DNA from: Streptomyces rubrogriseus
GTDB lineage: Bacteria; Actinomycetota; Actinomycetes; Streptomycetales; Streptomycetaceae
Assembly (NCBI RefSeq): GCF_027947575.1
Contig: NZ_CP116256.1
Span: forward strand, 3,534,001-3,598,000
Length of the DNA stretch: 64,000 bases
Direction: 5' to 3'
Shown here: positions 17,378 through 25,734 of the stretch, piece after piece
How positions within the stretch are numbered: position 1 is the first letter of the stretch
Layout: each line of letters opens with the position of its first letter
Position numbers and translations under genes: made by a program
Notes under the pieces: generated by a model
The model's database searches: none
Seen by the model: the letters and a program-made list of their open reading frames with translations, nothing else
Told to the model about the DNA's origin: nothing

Positions 17378-18409
17378 TCACGGAATATGAGAAATTTCCC
17401 CGTGAACGCGGCTCGGGGCGGAAAGCGGCGTACGCAGCGACGACCGCCCCGCCCGCCAGTCGGCGAGCAGCCGGGCGCCGAGGCGCTCCTCGAGGTACCC
17501 GGTGGCGTCGATGCCGAACGCGACGTCCGCCGCCAGGTGCGGTTCCTGTTCCAGCAGGCCCTCGATCACCTCGTGCCGCACGATCTGCTCGTGTACCGCG
17601 TCGGCCTCGACGTGCTCGTCGTAGAAGTGCTCGGCGGCCGGACCGGCGCCCGTGCGGCGCATCGCCTCGGCGAGCCGCCGGGAACCGGGTGACGAGGTGA
17701 TCTCCACCGCCGCGAAGTGCCCCACCAGCGCCCCGCGCAGCGACCGGTGCAGGCCGAACAGGGACATCATGTTCACCGTGGCCAGGCACTCGGCCGAGGC
17801 CGCGTCCAGATGTGCCCCGTACCTGGTGTCCAGGTCCAGGTCCGTCATCAGGTCGGCGAACAGGCGGGCGTGCACCCGGTCGGCGCGCCCGCCGCCGTAC
17901 TCGTCGAACTCCACCGCCGCCATCGCCGCCTTCGCGCGGCCCCACAGCCGGGGCAGCACCCAGGCGTGCGGGTCGGCCTCCTTGAGGTGGTACAGCGAGC
18001 GCTGGGCGGCGTACTCGCGCAGCTGCCACAACTCGCCCTCGTCCCGCAGGAAGTGGCTGACCCCCTCGCCGTGGACGGGTTCGACGAGCAGCGCCCCGAC
18101 CGCGTCCGCGACGCCGTCGTGAACCGGGGTGTCGGCCCGCAGGGCGGCCAGGAAGCGCCGTTCGAGAGCGGCCCGGACGCCCAGCAGGCCGGGGTCCCAC
18201 TCGAGGTCGGGGCGGACACCCGCGAAACCCCGGTAGTGCAGCTCGTAGCACTGGTACAGGGCGAGCTGCAGGTCGTCGCCGTACACCGGTGCGGCGGCGA
18301 CGGTGTCGGGGGAGGGCAGTGGGCCCGTGCCGAGCAGATGTGCGCCGACGGCCTCGGAGACCGGTCCCCGGGCCGTCGGCAGGCGTGGTTCTTCGCGGTC
18401 GTACTCCAT
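17378..18409 (-). CDS. Iron-containing redox enzyme (haem-oxygenase-like fold)
   Basis: A 343-residue all-helical protein of the haem-oxygenase-like diiron oxidase/oxygenase superfamily. Candidate metal ligands are Glu167 or Glu170 and His180 in EFDEYGGGRADRVH, and His261, Asp270 and His273 in HFYDEHVEADAVHE. The length is typical of the stand-alone iron-containing redox enzyme family, whose known members cleave or desaturate fatty and amino-acid substrates. It is the first gene of a tight group with the methyltransferase and CDGSH genes. The substrate is unknown. Confidence 0.87.
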   Translation of the reverse strand: MEYDREEPRLPTARGPVSEAVGAHLLGTGPLPSPDTVAAAPVYGDDLQLALYQCYELHYRGFAGVRPDLEWDPGLLGVRAALERRFLAALRADTPVHDGVADAVGALLVEPVHGEGVSHFLRDEGELWQLREYAAQRSLYHLKEADPHAWVLPRLWGRAKAAMAAVEFDEYGGGRADRVHARLFADLMTDLDLDTRYGAHLDAASAECLATVNMMSLFGLHRSLRGALVGHFAAVEITSSPGSRRLAEAMRRTGAGPAAEHFYDEHVEADAVHEQIVRHEVIEGLLEQEPHLAADVAFGIDATGYLEERLGARLLADWRAGRSSLRTPLSAPSRVHGEISHIP

Positions 18410-18464
18410 GCGCCGCGAGTACCCGGCCGGCGCCGTGGCACCCCCGGCCGCGCGGAGCGGCGCG

Positions 18465-18644
18465 TCACTCGCCCTCGACGTCCTCCTGGGCGCCGGTGTT
18501 CGGGGAGGTGGCGTCCCCCGCCTCGCCCCGGTGCTCGCCCTCGTCGGACTCCGCGTCGCGGGGCCTGGCCTCCTCGATCTCGCGCAGAACCTCCTCGACC
18601 GCGGTCTCGGGCTGCTTGTGGTCGTGCTCGCCGTCCTGGGACAC
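18465..18644 (-). CDS. Small acidic hydrophilic protein
   Basis: A 59-residue protein starting at GTG with a strong AAGGAGG site seven bases upstream. It is rich in Glu, Asp and Gly, has a helical central stretch TAVEEVLREIEEAR and lacks any hydrophobic segment. It lies 48 bp after the exopolyphosphatase gene and 55 bp before the iron-enzyme gene on the same strand. Small acidic proteins of this sort are common in Streptomyces, but I do not recognise a family. The ribosome site and G/C-rich third positions support it as a real gene. Confidence 0.72.
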   Translation of the reverse strand: MSQDGEHDHKQPETAVEEVLREIEEARPRDAESDEGEHRGEAGDATSPNTGAQEDVEGE

Positions 18645-18692
18645 GGGGTCCTCCTTCTCGCTTCTCGTCGTACGGCTCCTGCTCGCGGTCGT

Positions 18693-19703
18693 TCAGTTCG
18701 ACGCGGACGCCAGGCGCAGGGGCACCGGCGCCGGGGGAGCGGCCTCGTCGCTGCGGCGCACCACCTCGGCCCACCAGGCCGGCCCGTCCTCGATGTGGCG
18801 CAGCAGGACCCCCTCGCGGATCGCCCAGGGGCAGAGCGCCACCGCCTCGAGACCGGTCAGCTTCATCGCGGTGTGACCCACGACGGCGCCCGCCAGGCTC
18901 TGGGCCGCGCGCGGCGCCGAGATGCCTGGCAGCCGGGCCCGCTCGGCCGCGGACAGGGCGGCCAGCCGGCCCACCGCGTCCCCCAGGTCCGAGCAGCGCA
19001 TCCGCCGCTCCGTGAAGGGGCCGTACCGGCCGGGCGGGGCGCCGCACAGCCGCCCGAGCTGCTGGAAGGTCCGCGAGGTGGCCACGGCGGTCCGCGGCCC
19101 CTCCCAGCGGATCCGCGCCGCCGCGTCCCGCAGCTGGTGGCGGACCCTGCGCCGCAGTGCCTTGACCTGCTCCGGCGAGGCCGGGTCCCGGCCGCCCGCC
19201 AGGAACTCGTGGGTCAGCCGGGCGGCCCCCAGCGGCAGCGAGGCCACGAAGCCGGGCAGCCGGCCGCGCCCGAACGCGACCTCCAGCGAGCCGCCGCCGA
19301 TGTCGAGCAGGGCGAGCGGGCCGGACCGCCAGCCCATCCAGCGCCGGGCCGCGAGGAACGTCAGCTCCGCCTCCACCTCGCCCGGCAGGGTGCACAGCGG
19401 CACACCGGTGCGGGCCTGGACGGTGCGCAGCACCTCACGCCGGTTCGGCGCGGCGCGCACCACCGCGGTCGCGAAGGCCAGCGGCCCCGACGCCCCCCAC
19501 CGGTCCGCGGTCCTGCTCGCTTCGGCGACCGCCCCGACGAGCCGCTCCACGGCCTCCTCCGGGACCGGTCCGCCCGGCCTGACCTGCTCCGACAGCCGCA
19601 GCCGCCACTTCGCGGTGTGCACCGGCAGCGGAACGCCGCCCTCGGCGTCCGCCACCATGAGCCGGACCGTGTTCGACCCCACATCCACCACGCTGGTACG
19701 CAT
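18693..19703 (-). CDS. Ppx/GppA-family exopolyphosphatase
   Basis: A 336-residue ASKHA-fold phosphatase that removes phosphate from polyphosphate or from guanosine pentaphosphate. The phosphate-1 loop is VDVGSNTVRLMV, the acidic region is ATAVVRAAPNR...LPGEVEAELTF, and the phosphate-2 loop is LLDIGGGSLEVAFG. The length matches short actinobacterial Ppx proteins. It starts 30 bp after the last NHLM transporter gene on the same strand and could be co-transcribed with it. No functional link to export is known. Confidence 0.93.
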   Translation of the reverse strand: MRTSVVDVGSNTVRLMVADAEGGVPLPVHTAKWRLRLSEQVRPGGPVPEEAVERLVGAVAEASRTADRWGASGPLAFATAVVRAAPNRREVLRTVQARTGVPLCTLPGEVEAELTFLAARRWMGWRSGPLALLDIGGGSLEVAFGRGRLPGFVASLPLGAARLTHEFLAGGRDPASPEQVKALRRRVRHQLRDAAARIRWEGPRTAVATSRTFQQLGRLCGAPPGRYGPFTERRMRCSDLGDAVGRLAALSAAERARLPGISAPRAAQSLAGAVVGHTAMKLTGLEAVALCPWAIREGVLLRHIEDGPAWWAEVVRRSDEAAPPAPVPLRLASASN

Positions 19704-19733
19704 GAGGGCAACAGGTACCCATTCGAGCGCCGA

Positions 19734-22556
19734 TCAGGCCAGCTGCCGCCGCACCAGCTCGTGCAGCCGGCCGCCGGTGTCCGCCAGCAGCCGGGCGGGC
19801 GGGCCCTGCTGGGCGACCCGGCCGTCCTCCATCACGATCACGCGGTCGGCGTCCAGGACCGTGGACAGGCGGTGCGCGATCACGATCCGGGTGGCGTTCA
19901 GCGCCTTGGTGGACTCGATCACCGTGCGCTGCGTCTCGTTGTCCAGGGCGCTGGTCGCCTCGTCGAAGAAGAGGATGCGCGGCCGGCGGATCAGGGCCTG
20001 CGCGATCATCAGCCGCTGCCGCTGGCCCCCGGAGACCGCCCCGCTGCCCGACACGATGGTGTGCAGCCCCATCGGCATCCGCTCGATGTCCTCCGCGAGC
20101 CCCGCCATCCGGGCCGCCGCCATCGCCTCCTCGGGCGTGTACGCCTCGGTGCCGCAGATGACGTCCAGGATCGAGCCGGTGAAGGGCTGGGCGTGCTGGA
20201 GCACCACCCCGCACTGTCTGCGCACCGCCGACTGGTCCAGCGCGGCCAGGTCCTGACCGTCGTACAGGACGCTGCCCGACAGCGGACGGTCGAAGCCGAT
20301 CAGCAGCCGCAGCAGGGTCGACTTGCCGCAGCCGCTGGGGCCGACGACCGCCACGAACTCGCCCGGCCGCACCTCGAAGGACACGTCGTCCAGGACCAGC
20401 GGCCCGTCGTCGGTGTACCGGAACGACAGCCGGCGCGCCTCGATCGCCCCCGACAGCGGCCCCGGCCGGGTGCTCGCCGTCCGCACCTCGGGCGTGGCGT
20501 CCAGGACCGGCCGGATCTCCTCGAACAGCGGCAGCGCCGCCACCCCCGACACGAACGCGCCGGTCAGCTGGGTGACCGAGGTCAGCAGCATCGTCACCGA
20601 GGCGTTGAAGGTGAGGAACTCCGCCGCCGACATCGAGCCCCGCGCCGGGCCGGCCAGCAGCATGAACATCAACAGGGTGCACAGCGGCAGGTACACCGCG
20701 CCGAGCACCGCGTTCAGGTTCTTGATCCGGCCCGCCCGCTGCTGCAGCTCCCGGCTGTGCGCGAACCGCTCCGCCCACGCCGCGTAGGCGTAGTTCTCGG
20801 CCGCCGCCACCCGCAGCTTCGGCAGCCCGCGCAGCGTCTGGAACGCCTGGTTGTTCAGCTTGTTGGTGAGTTTGACCAGCCGCCGCTGCCAGCGCACCTG
20901 CCACAGCCCGAGCCCGAGGAACACCCCGGCGACGACCACCAGCATGCCGATCGCCGCGAACGCCATCGGCACGCTGTACCAGAGCAGCAGACCGAGGTTC
21001 ATCGCCCCGACGGTCACCGACTGGGCCACCGTCGGGCCGACCCCCGCGAGCAGCCTGCGGATCGCACTGATGCCCATGGCCGCGCTCGCCAGTTCGCCGG
21101 TGGAGCGCTCGGTGAAGAACTTCGTCGGCAGCCGCAGCAGGCGGTCCCACACGGCGGGCTGGAGGGTGGCCTCGATGCGGCCCTCCAGACGCAGGATGGT
21201 GAGGTTCTGAAGCAGCATGAAGGCCGCCGCGACGACGCTGCTCAGCATCACCGCGAGACACACCTGCACGATCAGCCCGGTCTGCGCCTTCGGCACGAAC
21301 TCGCCGAGCACCCGGCCCGTCGCGATCGGCACCAGAGCGCCGAGCGCCACCGTCACCAGTCCGGCGAGCAGCAGGGACGTCAGGTCCCGGCGGGTGCCCG
21401 CCAGACAGAACCGCAACAGGCGCAGCGGACTGAGCCGCCGCTCCGGCAGCGGCCGGTAGAACATCACCGCGCGCGGCTCGAACTCCCCGGCGTTCGCCCG
21501 CTCCACCGGCGTCTCGCGACCGGTCGCCGGATGCACGGCCACATAGCCGCCGCGCCGCCACAGCAGTGCCACCGGCGCCCCCGACAGGGTGCGGTGCCCG
21601 ACCAGCGGCCCCACGTCCTCCCGCCACCAGCGGTCCGCCAGCCGCACCGACCTGGTCCGCACCCGCGAGGCGAGCGCGATCCGCTCCACCGGGTCGAGCC
21701 GGTCGCTCTCGGTGCCGCCGGAGGCCGGCTCGGCGAGCGGAATCCCGGCGGCGCGGGCGACCAGCCCGCAGGCCGCGTACGTGGCGTCGGCGTCGGCGGC
21801 CGTGGTGCGCTGCGCCGAGCGCTTGCCGATGGAGGCCAGCAGCGTCCGGTCGGCCCGCGCGCGCACCGCCTCACCGGCCTTGATACCGGCCGCCGTGCGG
21901 GTCTCGTGGGTACGCTCCAACTGCTCGATCCACCGGTCCAGGGTGGTCAGCAGCCGGTACTGCTGGTCGACCATGCTCTGCCACAGCGCCGGGTCCATCA
22001 GCAGGTCGGCGGCCGCCTCCTCGCCGTACACCGCCCCGTACTGCACGCTGCCCGGCGGCACCTGCATCCAGAACACGTCGTCGTCCGTGGGCGCGCCGGC
22101 CCGCTCCGTGGCCATCGGCGCCTGGAAGAGGACGGTCAGGCCGCGCCCCACGCCGAGGGCCAGGGCGTACTCCAGCGGACTCGTCGTCGGCGGCACGTAC
22201 TGGGGGTTTCCGTACGCGTCGTACGACCACGTCTGGGTGGGCGCCGGCTGGTACAGCTCGCGCAGTCCGATGCGGTGCACCACGCAGTCCCGCAGCGGGC
22301 GTGCCACCAGCGTGTGCTGCGGCCCGGCGACCGGTCCCAGCAGCACCGAGCCCGCCTCCAGGCGCCCCAGGTGGTGCCAGTGGCCCTGCTCCCCGGCGTC
22401 GACCGCGAACAGGTCCACCGCGCCGGACACCACGAGCCACAGCACCTGCGGCCCCTCCAGGTCGAGGCGGTTGAACCCGGCGCAGTCGACGCGGGTGCCC
22501 AGCGAGCCGAGCGCCCCCAGGACCAGGTCGCCCTGCCCCTCGTGCACGGTTGTCAT
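19734..22556 (-). CDS. NHLM-type bacteriocin export ABC permease/ATPase (no peptidase)
   Basis: A 940-residue half-transporter of the NHLM export family. A cyclic-nucleotide-binding-like beta domain (about 20-125) and a helical linker with RTRSVRLADRWWREDVGPLVG precede six membrane helices (about 400-670) and the ATPase domain. Walker A is GPSGCGKST (Lys745), the signature is VSGGQRQRL, and Walker B is ILFFDEATSALD. It has no C39 domain; the partner at 22558 supplies it. Only one base separates it from that gene, and GGGGAG at the end of that gene is its ribosome site. It should act in the membrane as the second half of the exporter. Confidence 0.95.
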   Translation of the reverse strand: MTTVHEGQGDLVLGALGSLGTRVDCAGFNRLDLEGPQVLWLVVSGAVDLFAVDAGEQGHWHHLGRLEAGSVLLGPVAGPQHTLVARPLRDCVVHRIGLRELYQPAPTQTWSYDAYGNPQYVPPTTSPLEYALALGVGRGLTVLFQAPMATERAGAPTDDDVFWMQVPPGSVQYGAVYGEEAAADLLMDPALWQSMVDQQYRLLTTLDRWIEQLERTHETRTAAGIKAGEAVRARADRTLLASIGKRSAQRTTAADADATYAACGLVARAAGIPLAEPASGGTESDRLDPVERIALASRVRTRSVRLADRWWREDVGPLVGHRTLSGAPVALLWRRGGYVAVHPATGRETPVERANAGEFEPRAVMFYRPLPERRLSPLRLLRFCLAGTRRDLTSLLLAGLVTVALGALVPIATGRVLGEFVPKAQTGLIVQVCLAVMLSSVVAAAFMLLQNLTILRLEGRIEATLQPAVWDRLLRLPTKFFTERSTGELASAAMGISAIRRLLAGVGPTVAQSVTVGAMNLGLLLWYSVPMAFAAIGMLVVVAGVFLGLGLWQVRWQRRLVKLTNKLNNQAFQTLRGLPKLRVAAAENYAYAAWAERFAHSRELQQRAGRIKNLNAVLGAVYLPLCTLLMFMLLAGPARGSMSAAEFLTFNASVTMLLTSVTQLTGAFVSGVAALPLFEEIRPVLDATPEVRTASTRPGPLSGAIEARRLSFRYTDDGPLVLDDVSFEVRPGEFVAVVGPSGCGKSTLLRLLIGFDRPLSGSVLYDGQDLAALDQSAVRRQCGVVLQHAQPFTGSILDVICGTEAYTPEEAMAAARMAGLAEDIERMPMGLHTIVSGSGAVSGGQRQRLMIAQALIRRPRILFFDEATSALDNETQRTVIESTKALNATRIVIAHRLSTVLDADRVIVMEDGRVAQQGPPARLLADTGGRLHELVRRQLA

Positions 22557-22557
22557 C

Positions 22558-24780
22558 TCACCGCTCCCCGACCAGTGCCGCGTACGCGCCACCGCGCGCC
22601 AGCAGCTCCTCGTGCCGCCCGCGCTCCACGACCGTGCCGTGGTCGAGGACGACGATCTCGTCGCTGTCCCGCACCGTGCTGAGCCGGTGCGCGATCACCA
22701 CGCAGGCGCAGCCGCGCCGGCGCAGGTTGTCCATCACCACCAGCTCGGTCTCCGCGTCCAGCGCGCTGGTCACCTCGTCCAGGACGAGGATGCTGGGCCG
22801 GCGCACCAGGGCCCGCGCGATCTCCAGGCGCTGGCGCTGCCCGCCGGAGAAGTTGCGGCCGTCCTGCTCCACCGGGCTGTGCAGCCCGCCCGGCCTGCGC
22901 CTCACCACGTCGTACAGCGCGGCGTCCTTGAGCGCCTCCACCACGGCGTCGTCGGGGATCGACGGATCCCACAGCGCCACGTTGTCCCGCACCGAGCCCT
23001 CGAACAGGAACACGTCCTGGTCGACGAAGGAGACGGAGGACGCCAGCGCCCCGCGCGGGATGTCGTCGAGCCGCTGCCCGTCGATGCGGATCACGCCGTC
23101 CCACGGCGCGTACAGGCCCGAGATCAGCCGCGACACCGTCGACTTGCCGCTGCCCGAACCGCCGACCAGGGCCACCTGCTGCCCCGGTCCCACGGTCAGG
23201 TCGAAACCGGTCAGCAGCGGCTTGTCGAGCGGGTTGTAGCCGAAGGAGACGTTCTGCAGCTCCACGTGCCCGCGCAGCCGGCGGGTGGAGTCACCGCCAC
23301 CGGGGCGGTCGTAGAGCGGATCCGCCCGGAAGTTCTCCACGTCCTTGAGGCGGGCCACGTCGGCCGCGAAGTCCTGGATGCGGCCCGCGACACCGTTCAG
23401 CCGGGTCAGCGGCGCCGTGAAGCGGACCACCAGCGCCTGGAAGGCGACCAGCAGGCCGACCGAGATGTGGCCCTCGACCGCGCGCATGCCGCCGATCCAC
23501 AGGATCAGCCCGCTGTTCAGCGTCGCCAGCGTCGGCGCGACCACGCCCAGCCAGGCACTGGGCACCCCGAGCCGCTGCTGCTCCTCCAGCGTGGTGGCGT
23601 GCTGGCCGGCCCACTTGCGGAAGTAGCCGTCCTCGCCGCCGGTCGCCTTCATCGTCTCGATCAGCTGGAGACCGGTGTAGGCGGTGTTGGTCAGCCGCGC
23701 CGTGTCCGCCCGCAGCTTCGCCGTACGGGTCGCGCGCAGCCGGATGACGATCCGCATCGCCAGGATGTTGAGCAGCGCCACACCGATGCCGACGAAGGTG
23801 AGCTGCGGGTCGTACGTGTACAGCAGCACGGCGTACAGGACGACCACGATCGCGTCCACGCCCGCCGCGGCGAGGTCGCGGGCCAGCGTCTCGGCGACCG
23901 CGTCGTTGGACTGGAGCCGCTGCACCAGGTCGGCGGGGCTGCGCTGGGAGAAGAAGGTCACCGGCAGCTGCAGCAGGTGCCGCAGGAAGCGGGCGCTGGA
24001 GAGGGTGGAGGAGATGATGCGCCCGTGCAGCAGGTTGGCCTGCTGGAGCCAGGTCAGCACCACCGTGAGCAGGACGCAGGTCCCCATCGACGCGAACAGC
24101 ACGCCGAGCAGCGAGGTCTGCCCCCCGATGAGGAACATGTCGATGTAGGTGCGGCTGAGCGCGGGCACCGCCGCGCCGACCGCCACCAGGAGCAGGCTCG
24201 CCAGCACCGCGGCGGGCAGCGTGCCCGCGGTTCCGCGCAGCCGGGCGGGCATCGCGCCGAGCACACCGGGCTTGCGGCCGCCGCGGGTGAAGCCGTCACC
24301 GGGCTCCATGGTCAGCACGACACCGGTGAAGGACCCGTCGAAGTCCTCCAGGGACACGAACCTGCGTCCCTTGCCCGGGTCGTTGATGAACACCCCGCGC
24401 CGCCCGAACCGGCGGCCCACGCCGTCGTAGACGACGTAGTGGTTGAACTCCCAGAAGAGGATGGCCGGTGCCGTCACCTCGGCGAGGGCGGCCAGGTCCA
24501 TCTGCATGCCCTTGGCGGTGAACCCGTAACTCCGCGCGGCCTTCAGCAGATTGCTCGCCCGGGACCCGTCGCGGGAGACACCGCAGGCGATCCGCAGCTC
24601 CTCCAGGGGGACATGGCGGCCGTAGTGTCCCAGCACCATGGCGAGGGAGGCGGCACCGCACTCCACGGCCTCCATCTGGAGCACCGTGGGCGTGCGGACG
24701 GTCCTCGCACGGCTCTTCGGCACGCTGCGCCTCGGCGGGGCGGCGCGGCGCCTGCCCCGGGTCTCCTGTGCGGTGCTCAC
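22558..24780 (-). CDS. NHLM-type C39 peptidase/permease/ATPase
   Basis: A 740-residue transporter that removes double-glycine leaders and exports the cargo. The N-terminal C39 peptidase has Cys41 (VECGAAS), His114 (EFNHYVVYDG) and Asp134 (INDPGKG) as catalytic residues. Six membrane helices (about 180-450) follow, then the ATPase (Walker A GGSGSGKST, signature FSGGQRQRL, Walker B LVLDEVTSALD). It starts at a GTG whose last two bases belong to the TGA stop of the adaptor gene, so translation is coupled. The 71-residue peptide at 25735 has a matching Gly-Gly leader and is the likely substrate. Confidence 0.96.
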   Translation of the reverse strand: MSTAQETRGRRRAAPPRRSVPKSRARTVRTPTVLQMEAVECGAASLAMVLGHYGRHVPLEELRIACGVSRDGSRASNLLKAARSYGFTAKGMQMDLAALAEVTAPAILFWEFNHYVVYDGVGRRFGRRGVFINDPGKGRRFVSLEDFDGSFTGVVLTMEPGDGFTRGGRKPGVLGAMPARLRGTAGTLPAAVLASLLLVAVGAAVPALSRTYIDMFLIGGQTSLLGVLFASMGTCVLLTVVLTWLQQANLLHGRIISSTLSSARFLRHLLQLPVTFFSQRSPADLVQRLQSNDAVAETLARDLAAAGVDAIVVVLYAVLLYTYDPQLTFVGIGVALLNILAMRIVIRLRATRTAKLRADTARLTNTAYTGLQLIETMKATGGEDGYFRKWAGQHATTLEEQQRLGVPSAWLGVVAPTLATLNSGLILWIGGMRAVEGHISVGLLVAFQALVVRFTAPLTRLNGVAGRIQDFAADVARLKDVENFRADPLYDRPGGGDSTRRLRGHVELQNVSFGYNPLDKPLLTGFDLTVGPGQQVALVGGSGSGKSTVSRLISGLYAPWDGVIRIDGQRLDDIPRGALASSVSFVDQDVFLFEGSVRDNVALWDPSIPDDAVVEALKDAALYDVVRRRPGGLHSPVEQDGRNFSGGQRQRLEIARALVRRPSILVLDEVTSALDAETELVVMDNLRRRGCACVVIAHRLSTVRDSDEIVVLDHGTVVERGRHEELLARGGAYAALVGER

Positions 24781-25583
24781 GGCAGCAGCCAATCGACGGG
24801 ACGCTGGTCGGCCAGCCGGATCGAGCCCGAGGCCAGGGTCATGGAGGTCAGTTCGAACGGCGGTCCGTCGGCCGAGGACCACTCGTAGCCGCTCTTCGTG
24901 GACTTCGAGGTCGCCAGCCGCACCGTCACGGCCACCGGCCTGCCGTCCTCGGTGAACTGCTCGCCGAGCGCGCTGTCCCCGAGGAACGCGCCGATCGTCT
25001 GCGCCGACTGGGCCGAGCGGTCCACGGACTTCACCTCCCCGTGCAGGACGCCGTACTGCTGCGTCGGCACCGACTGAACGGTCAGGTCGACCGAGGCGTG
25101 GGCGGGGATGGCGGCGGCGTTCTCCGCGGGGACGTACACGGTGGCGTAGAGCGGGTCGTCGGCGTGGGCGACCTTCTCGACGGACGCGACGTTCGCGCCG
25201 GTACCGATGATCTGCCCGACGGTGGCGGCGAGTGCGCTGACCCGGCCGGCGTCCACCGTGCGGACCACCGTCTCGCCCTTCGCGGTGCGGACCTTCAGCA
25301 CCGGGGCGTCGGCGGCCAGCCGCTGCCCCGGACGGGCCAGGACCGCGGTGACCTGCCCGGAGACGGGGCTCTGCAGGAGGTAACTGCCCTGGCCGTGAGT
25401 GAGGACGGCGGGCGCGGACACCGTGGAGGTCACCGAGCCGCCCACCGCCCACACGGACGCGGCGGCCATGGCGACCAGCGTCACGGACAGCACCAGCCAG
25501 CCCTGGGGACGGGCGAAACGCACCGGGAGATCGAGCTCCTCCGGTGACTGGAGTTTTGCGAGGGCCTGTTGGCGGAACTGCAC
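24777..25583 (-). CDS. HlyD-like NHLM secretion adaptor
   Basis: A 268-residue membrane-fusion-like protein. It has a short cytoplasmic start, one transmembrane helix at about 29-48 (GWLVLSVTLVAMAAASVWAV), then biotinyl-lipoyl-like and beta-barrel segments (LLQSPVSGQVTAVLARPGQRL, with a second half-motif RTVDAGRVSALAATVGQ). Family members are named NHLP bacteriocin system secretion proteins and sit beside both ABC subunits. It starts at GTG, with no strong ribosome site visible. It is the first transporter gene, separated from the peptide gene by a hairpin and a repeat array. A Gram-positive adaptor would work across the membrane and wall. Confidence 0.92.
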   Translation of the reverse strand: MQFRQQALAKLQSPEELDLPVRFARPQGWLVLSVTLVAMAAASVWAVGGSVTSTVSAPAVLTHGQGSYLLQSPVSGQVTAVLARPGQRLAADAPVLKVRTAKGETVVRTVDAGRVSALAATVGQIIGTGANVASVEKVAHADDPLYATVYVPAENAAAIPAHASVDLTVQSVPTQQYGVLHGEVKSVDRSAQSAQTIGAFLGDSALGEQFTEDGRPVAVTVRLATSKSTKSGYEWSSADGPPFELTSMTLASGSIRLADQRPVDWLLP

Positions 25584-25606
25584 GGCTGACGTATCCAGGG
25601 CTCGGT

Positions 25607-25690
25607 GAGAACGGCCGGGGGTCGAGAACGGCCAGGGGTCGAGAACGGCCGGGGGACGAGAACGGCCGAAGGGAGAACGGCCGAAAAGTC
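25607..25690 (-). repeat. Five tandem repeats (15-18 bp) between peptide and transporter genes
   Basis: GAGAACGGCC recurs at 25607, 25624, 25641, 25658 and 25673, giving unit lengths of 17, 17, 17, 15 and 18 bp with filler such as GGGGGTC. The array fills the gap between the post-peptide hairpin and the start region of the HlyD-like gene. It is transcribed on the minus strand if the genes form one operon. Its role is unknown; protein binding, RNA structure and slippage-made filler are all possible. Confidence 0.9.
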
Positions 25691-25714
25691 CCGGAGCCTG
25701 GACGGCTCCGGGAC
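25688..25714 (-). terminator. Hairpin after the peptide gene (terminator or attenuator)
   Basis: A perfect 11-bp stem, GTCCCGGAGCC with GGCTCCGGGAC, and a 5-base loop begin 20 bp past the stop of the peptide gene. Read-through would link the peptide to the transporter genes. A partial terminator here would give more peptide mRNA than transporter mRNA, as in many bacteriocin operons. Confidence 0.8.
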
Positions 25715-25734
25715 TCAGCGACGCAAGGGCGCGA

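Noticed and set aside
21589..24888. Open frame of about 1100 codons on the plus strand over the NHLM genes
   Set aside because: It mirrors two ABC genes with intact Walker, signature and peptidase motifs on the other strand; its own translation has no domain.
25607..25690. CRISPR-like reading of the 17-bp repeats
   Set aside because: Units are contiguous without spacers of CRISPR size, and no cas gene is present.
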